This document shows positions 6,103 through 9,544 of a stretch of DNA of 9,544 bases, one piece after another. The stretch comes from Pseudomonadales bacterium (GTDB lineage: Bacteria > Pseudomonadota > Gammaproteobacteria > Pseudomonadales > DC-out160): positions 1,897-11,440 of the forward strand of contig JAESQG010000279.1 of NCBI GenBank assembly GCA_016765265.1, written 5' to 3'. The notes under the pieces are model-generated. The model was not told the origin of the DNA and did not search any database. It worked only from the letters and a program-made list of their open reading frames with translations. The number at the start of each line of letters is the position of its first letter. Positions within the stretch are counted from its first letter, which is position 1. The position numbers were made by a program, and so were the translations under genes.

Positions 6103-6471
6103 CTGCAACGAAAACATTTGGCAGCAACATATAGCGTTTGCAGGTTTCGTTATACCGCGAGCAAAAATAATTTGGGATAGTGGCAGGTGTTTAACACAAT
6201 GAGTTTTATCTTTGTGTAGAATAAATGTCGGTCAAAAAGTGGCTCTAATTTAGAGCATAGCAATCGACTCAAGGCAGTTTGTTAGTTATTGATTCTTTTA
6301 AGATTACTAATAAGCCAAATCTGTTAAGCCTGAACTAATTGAGCTAATGTTTTAGAACGGGAGTTGGCTTCATGTTCTGGCGCGTGTTTGATTGCAAAGC
6401 AATTAATTGATTAACATATGAGCATAGTTAGAAGAAATTATGAAAAATAATTTGGGTCTCAGGAGAGTGGG
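6103..6471 (+). other. 369-bp gspN-gspC intergenic region
   Basis: No gene longer than a few codons is supported here. The length is unusual inside a T2SS cluster and suggests a separate promoter for gspC onward. AACGAAA (6107-6113) and TTTCGTT (6145-6151) form an inverted repeat with a 31-nt loop, but no T-tract follows. TTAACA (6191-6196) and TAGAAT (6217-6222) resemble promoter hexamers but are 20 nt apart. A tiny ORF (6440-6475, 11 codons) ends on the gspC start codon. There is no clear terminator after gspN. Confidence 0.4.
6191..6222 (+). promoter_or_regulatory. Weak candidate promoter for gspC-gspD
   Basis: TTAACA (5/6 to -35) and TAGAAT (5/6 to -10) are good hexamers, but the 20-nt spacer is longer than the normal 16-18. 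If used it would leave a leader of about 240 nt. Offered only because the long gap implies a promoter here. Confidence 0.25.
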
Positions 6472-7449
6472 GTGACCTCGCAGCAAAAAACAACAACAGA
6501 TGCTTGGTTAGACCGAGGAGTGGGCCTCGTTTGCTTAGGACTAGTCTTGGTTATTAGCTATAGCCTGGCGAACATGACCTGGTTTATTTTTGAAGGAGCA
6601 GTTGAGCCGAAAATCGGAGCTGTTGAACCGATGATGATGGAAAGTGGCAGCCAAGCTGTATCGAATATAAGCCTCGCGGCTATACGTCGTTGGCATCTTT
6701 TTGGTGAAATAGGAAAGCAAGCACCGGAAACGGTCACAAAAGTAAACAAAGAGGTGAGAGCACCGGTTACCCGTTTGCCTTTGATACTTAACGGTGTTTT
6801 TCGAGCAAGAGTAGAAGTGCGGTCCTCTGCTATTGTCTCAGAAAAAGGTAAAACCGGAAAACTTTATAAGGTGGGTGATAAGCTTCCTGGAAATGTCACA
6901 TTAGAAACGGTCTATGGGAATCGAATTATCCTAAATCAAAATGGCCGGCTTGAGACTCTACACTTTCCTAAAACCACGAGCTCAGGATTAGCCCGTACTA
7001 GTAGCAAGCGTGCGACAAAAAAGAAATCAAGAAAATCGCGCCGTGCAGCGAAAAATTCCTCCAGAAGAGAGATTATTAAGAACCCGAAATCGCGTCTAGG
7101 GAAATTGGTTAACCAAGGGCGATTACCCTCTCCTGGAGAGTTAGTGAGTAGCATTAACGCAGATGTTCAATCCGATGTTGGGGTTGCACTAAGGGAGCTG
7201 GGGGTTGAAGTAATTCCTATGGCCGATGGTGGTGGCTATAAAGTGGGGGCAGCCGCACCGATGGCTATGTTAAAGACTGTTGGTTTAAAGCCGAATGACA
7301 AAGTGCTTTCTGTTAATGGGCAGATGTTGGGTGATATTGAGCGCGATAGATACATGTTTGAGGAGCTTGCAACGAACTGTGAAGGTGATGTGAGCGTGGA
7401 GATAGAGCGTGGTCCTAGGCGCTTTACCGTGAATGTGCCTTGTATGTAA
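6472..7449 (+). CDS. gspC: GspC, type II secretion inner-membrane/periplasmic linker protein
   Basis: A 325-residue T2SS protein C. It has a short cytoplasmic N-terminus and one transmembrane helix (about 16-40). A homology region follows (about 98-166: LPLILNGVFRARVEVRSSAI, GKLYKVGDKLPGNVTLETVY, IILNQNGRLETL). A basic linker (about 178-208) leads to a C-terminal PDZ domain (about 238-325: GYKVGAAAPMAMLKTVGLKP, DKVLSVNGQML). GspC connects the inner-membrane platform to GspD through the homology region and helps in substrate choice through the PDZ domain. Two periplasmic cysteines (303 and 324) could pair. The start is GTG 6472, supported by a strong AGGAG 6 nt upstream. The linker holds some 15 Lys/Arg in about 30 residues (KKKSRKSRRAAK and SRREIIKNPKSR), which is unusual. 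gspD starts 47 bp downstream, so the two are almost certainly one transcript. Confidence 0.93.
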   Translation: MTSQQKTTTDAWLDRGVGLVCLGLVLVISYSLANMTWFIFEGAVEPKIGAVEPMMMESGSQAVSNISLAAIRRWHLFGEIGKQAPETVTKVNKEVRAPVTRLPLILNGVFRARVEVRSSAIVSEKGKTGKLYKVGDKLPGNVTLETVYGNRIILNQNGRLETLHFPKTTSSGLARTSSKRATKKKSRKSRRAAKNSSRREIIKNPKSRLGKLVNQGRLPSPGELVSSINADVQSDVGVALRELGVEVIPMADGGGYKVGAAAPMAMLKTVGLKPNDKVLSVNGQMLGDIERDRYMFEELATNCEGDVSVEIERGPRRFTVNVPCM

Positions 7450-7458
7450 GTGCCGCAC

Positions 7459-7488
7459 ATTAAAAAAGATTAAAAAAGATTAAAAGAG
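7459..7488 (+). repeat. Three-copy 10-bp AT-rich tandem repeat before gspD
   Basis: ATTAAAAAAG (7459-7468), ATTAAAAAAG (7469-7478) and ATTAAAAGAG (7479-7488) are arranged head to tail. The third copy carries the GAG of the gspD ribosome binding site (GAGTG, 7486-7490). Slippage here could change the leader without touching either coding region. Confidence 0.85.
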
Positions 7489-7496
7489 TGGTATCA

Positions 7497-9544
7497 ATGT
7501 TATTGAGTAAGTCAAAAAGCAAGAATCGTGCATATGGGAAGACCAGTTGGTTGGTCTTCCTTGTTTGTGTTTCATTAATGTTTAGTCGCGTTAGTTTAGC
7601 GGAAGATCAAACATGGAAAGTGAATCTTAAAGATGCCGATATTCGCGCTTTTATTACTCAAATATCAGACATCACGGGGCGTAGTTTTGTAGTCGATCCA
7701 AGAGTTAAAGGCAAGGTTACCGTAATCTCCACCACTAATATGACTGAAGATGAGGTTTTTGAATTATTTCAGTCGGTGCTTAATGTCCATGGTTATGCCG
7801 CCGTTCCCTCGGGAAAAATACTTAAAGTGGTGCCTAACACTGGCGCCAAACAAGATACCATCCGTTTTGCACAGGATGCGAAATCACGAGGTGAGGAGTT
7901 GATTACCCAGGTTATACCTGTAAAAAACACACCTGCAGTGGAGTTAGTTCCTATATTGAGACCCATGGTGCCCCAATACGGCCACCTCGCCGGGGTATCT
8001 TCTGCCAATGCGCTGATTATCAGTGATCATGCAGAGAATATTAAACGGATCATACAAATAGTAGAGCGGTTAGATGGCGCCGAAAGCGAAGAAATCGAGG
8101 TGATACAACTAAAAGAAGCGTGGGTCGGTGACGTGGTGGATCTGTTAGAGCGTTTGACTCCCGTTGTGACAGGTAAGGGTAAATCAAAGAACAGATCGGC
8201 TCGCGTCAGGGTTGTCGCTGATGAGCGTACCAATCGGCTTATCGTTAAGGGGGAGAAGTCAGCACGAGCAAGAATCAGTGAGTTAGTGCGGAAATTGGAT
8301 CAGCCTTCTCAGCACACCGGTACCACTCGAGTGATTTATTTAAGGCACGGGGATGCAGTAAAAGTAGCCGAGGTGTTAAAAGGTTTAATGACGACTACCA
8401 AGAAAAGAAGGAAGGGCGCAGGCAAAAAAGACACAACCCAAGAAGAGGTGAATATCCAGGCTGTCGAAACCTTAAACGCATTGGTGATCCGGGCAGAACC
8501 TTCAGACTTGAAAGATATTGAAGATATTGTTCGGCAATTGGATGTGCGTCGAGCGCAGGTGTTAATTGAAGCGGCGATAGTAGAGGTCTCTGGAGATGTA
8601 TCAAAATCATTAGGAGTTCAATGGGGGGTGCATGATAAATCCTTTAGTCAACCTCTGGTAGGCGTCAATTTTAATAACGCAGGCGTAAGTCTAAATAGTG
8701 TCATCGCGGCACTAAATGACTCAACAGCGGCAGCCGGAGCCGGTTTTCAGAATGGCATAACCTTGGCTGGCGGCGAACGCAGTTCCGATGGGGCAAGGAG
8801 CTTTGGCGTTCTTATACAGGCGCTGGCTAATGCCTCCAATACTAACCTGTTATCTACACCCAGCATCATGACCCTAGATAACGAAGAAGCAGAAATTGTA
8901 GTAGGGCAAAATGTACCCTTCATCACCGGTACTTCCACCAGTGGTTCGAGTACCACCAGCAACCCTTTTCAAACTATATCTCGAGAAGATGTAGGCTTGA
9001 CCTTAAAGGTAATACCACAAATTAATGATGGAGATGTGATTCGTTTGAAGGTGGAGCAGGAAGTGTCTGCGGTGGTGCCCACGGTAGAAGGCATTAAATC
9101 TGCAGATTTGATTACCAGCAAACGATCAATTAAAACCACCATTCTGGTGGACAATGGGAAGACGATTGTACTGGGAGGGTTGATTCAGGATGACTTTACC
9201 GATTCAGAAAGTAAGGTGCCGCTGCTGGGCGATATACCGTTTTTTGGACGTTTGTTTAAGAGTACCCAGCGTAAGCGCGTGAAACGAAACTTACTGGTAT
9301 TCTTAACGCCCACTATTGTGCGTGATGCTAAAACGCTGCAAGCTGTCACTAGTCGCAAATACCAACATCTGCGTGAGCTACAGTTGGACGTTGATGAGTT
9401 AGGTAGATTTTCTTTATTTAAGGAGGAGAAACCAGAGCTTCCAGAAAAAATTGTCGATTTGCATCCCCCACTGTCCCCAACTAGAATCCTCCGAACACTC
9501 CATACTGGTGCAAAGGCCAGTGATCTCCAGTGGGAAGCGAAGAC
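7497..9544 (+). CDS. gspD: GspD, type II secretion outer-membrane secretin (3' end beyond the window)
   Basis: The frame is open from ATG 7497 to the window edge, giving 682 residues. A signal peptide ends at VSLA-E (residue 35). Periplasmic domains follow: N0 (about 36-115, TWKVNLKDADIRAFITQISD), N1 (about 135-195), N2 (about 199-268) and N3 (about 275-350). The secretin core spans about 353-610 with VGQNVPFITG (469-478), EDVGLTLKVIPQIN and the signature VPLLGDIPFFGRLF (574-587). A pilotin-interacting S-type tail follows and is unfinished. GspD multimerises in the outer membrane as the exit channel for folded exoproteins. Basic loops lie in N2 (GKGKSKNR, 226-232) and N3 (KKRRKGAGKK, 302-311). 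GAGTG about 6-10 nt upstream supports the start. At 682+ residues it is slightly longer than the usual ~650-700. gspE and later genes are expected to the right. Confidence 0.95.
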   Translation, partial: MLLSKSKSKNRAYGKTSWLVFLVCVSLMFSRVSLAEDQTWKVNLKDADIRAFITQISDITGRSFVVDPRVKGKVTVISTTNMTEDEVFELFQSVLNVHGYAAVPSGKILKVVPNTGAKQDTIRFAQDAKSRGEELITQVIPVKNTPAVELVPILRPMVPQYGHLAGVSSANALIISDHAENIKRIIQIVERLDGAESEEIEVIQLKEAWVGDVVDLLERLTPVVTGKGKSKNRSARVRVVADERTNRLIVKGEKSARARISELVRKLDQPSQHTGTTRVIYLRHGDAVKVAEVLKGLMTTTKKRRKGAGKKDTTQEEVNIQAVETLNALVIRAEPSDLKDIEDIVRQLDVRRAQVLIEAAIVEVSGDVSKSLGVQWGVHDKSFSQPLVGVNFNNAGVSLNSVIAALNDSTAAAGAGFQNGITLAGGERSSDGARSFGVLIQALANASNTNLLSTPSIMTLDNEEAEIVVGQNVPFITGTSTSGSSTTSNPFQTISREDVGLTLKVIPQINDGDVIRLKVEQEVSAVVPTVEGIKSADLITSKRSIKTTILVDNGKTIVLGGLIQDDFTDSESKVPLLGDIPFFGRLFKSTQRKRVKRNLLVFLTPTIVRDAKTLQAVTSRKYQHLRELQLDVDELGRFSLFKEEKPELPEKIVDLHPPLSPTRILRTLHTGAKASDLQWEAK

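Noticed and set aside
6107..6151. Possible gspN terminator (AACGAAA / TTTCGTT)
   Set aside because: The stem is short, the loop is 31 nt and no T-run follows, so it does not meet the criteria for an intrinsic terminator.

Overview
The window looks like a chromosomal segment of a moderately AT-rich gammaproteobacterium. The evidence is the UvrA N-terminus, an SSB with the DDDIPF tip, a YajR-type transporter, a CsgD-like LuxR regulator, YfaZ and DUF481-type outer membrane proteins, and the start of a type II secretion (T2SS) operon. A marine or polysaccharide-degrading lineage near Cellvibrionales or Alteromonadales would fit, but this is inferred from gene content and is not proven. No insertion sequence, tRNA, rRNA, CRISPR array or phage gene is visible.

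Left part (1-3570): The 5' end of uvrA reads leftward out of the window. Behind it, on the same strand, is an orphan regulator whose C-terminal half resembles CsgD. A 452-bp divergent intergenic region with several dyads follows. Then come a 12-TM MFS transporter with a C-terminal YAM-like domain (YajR family) and ssb, both rightward. The uvrA / MFS / ssb neighbourhood is familiar in gammaproteobacteria; the LuxR-type gene is the less expected member. A perfect 15-bp stem bidirectional terminator closes ssb.

Middle part (3592-5067): Two leftward genes encode small exported beta-barrel proteins, first a DUF481-type protein and then a YfaZ-type protein downstream of it. A perfect 20-bp tandem duplication covers the stop codon of the DUF481 gene.

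Right part (5344-9544): This is the start of a T2SS cluster in the order gspN, gspC, gspD, with gspD running off the window. GspC is the inner-membrane link to the outer-membrane secretin GspD, and GspN is an accessory inner-membrane protein. The gspN reading frame has an in-frame TAA at what looks like codon 7 of its natural start, so it either restarts at a downstream TTG or is damaged. The gspN-gspC gap is 369 bp, so gspC-gspD may have their own promoter. A three-copy 10-bp AT-rich repeat lies just before the gspD ribosome binding site.

I found no clearly new multi-gene system. The observations most worth following are the gspN stop codon, the strongly basic periplasmic linker of GspC together with basic loops in GspD, and the orphan CsgD-like regulator with its dyad-rich upstream region.
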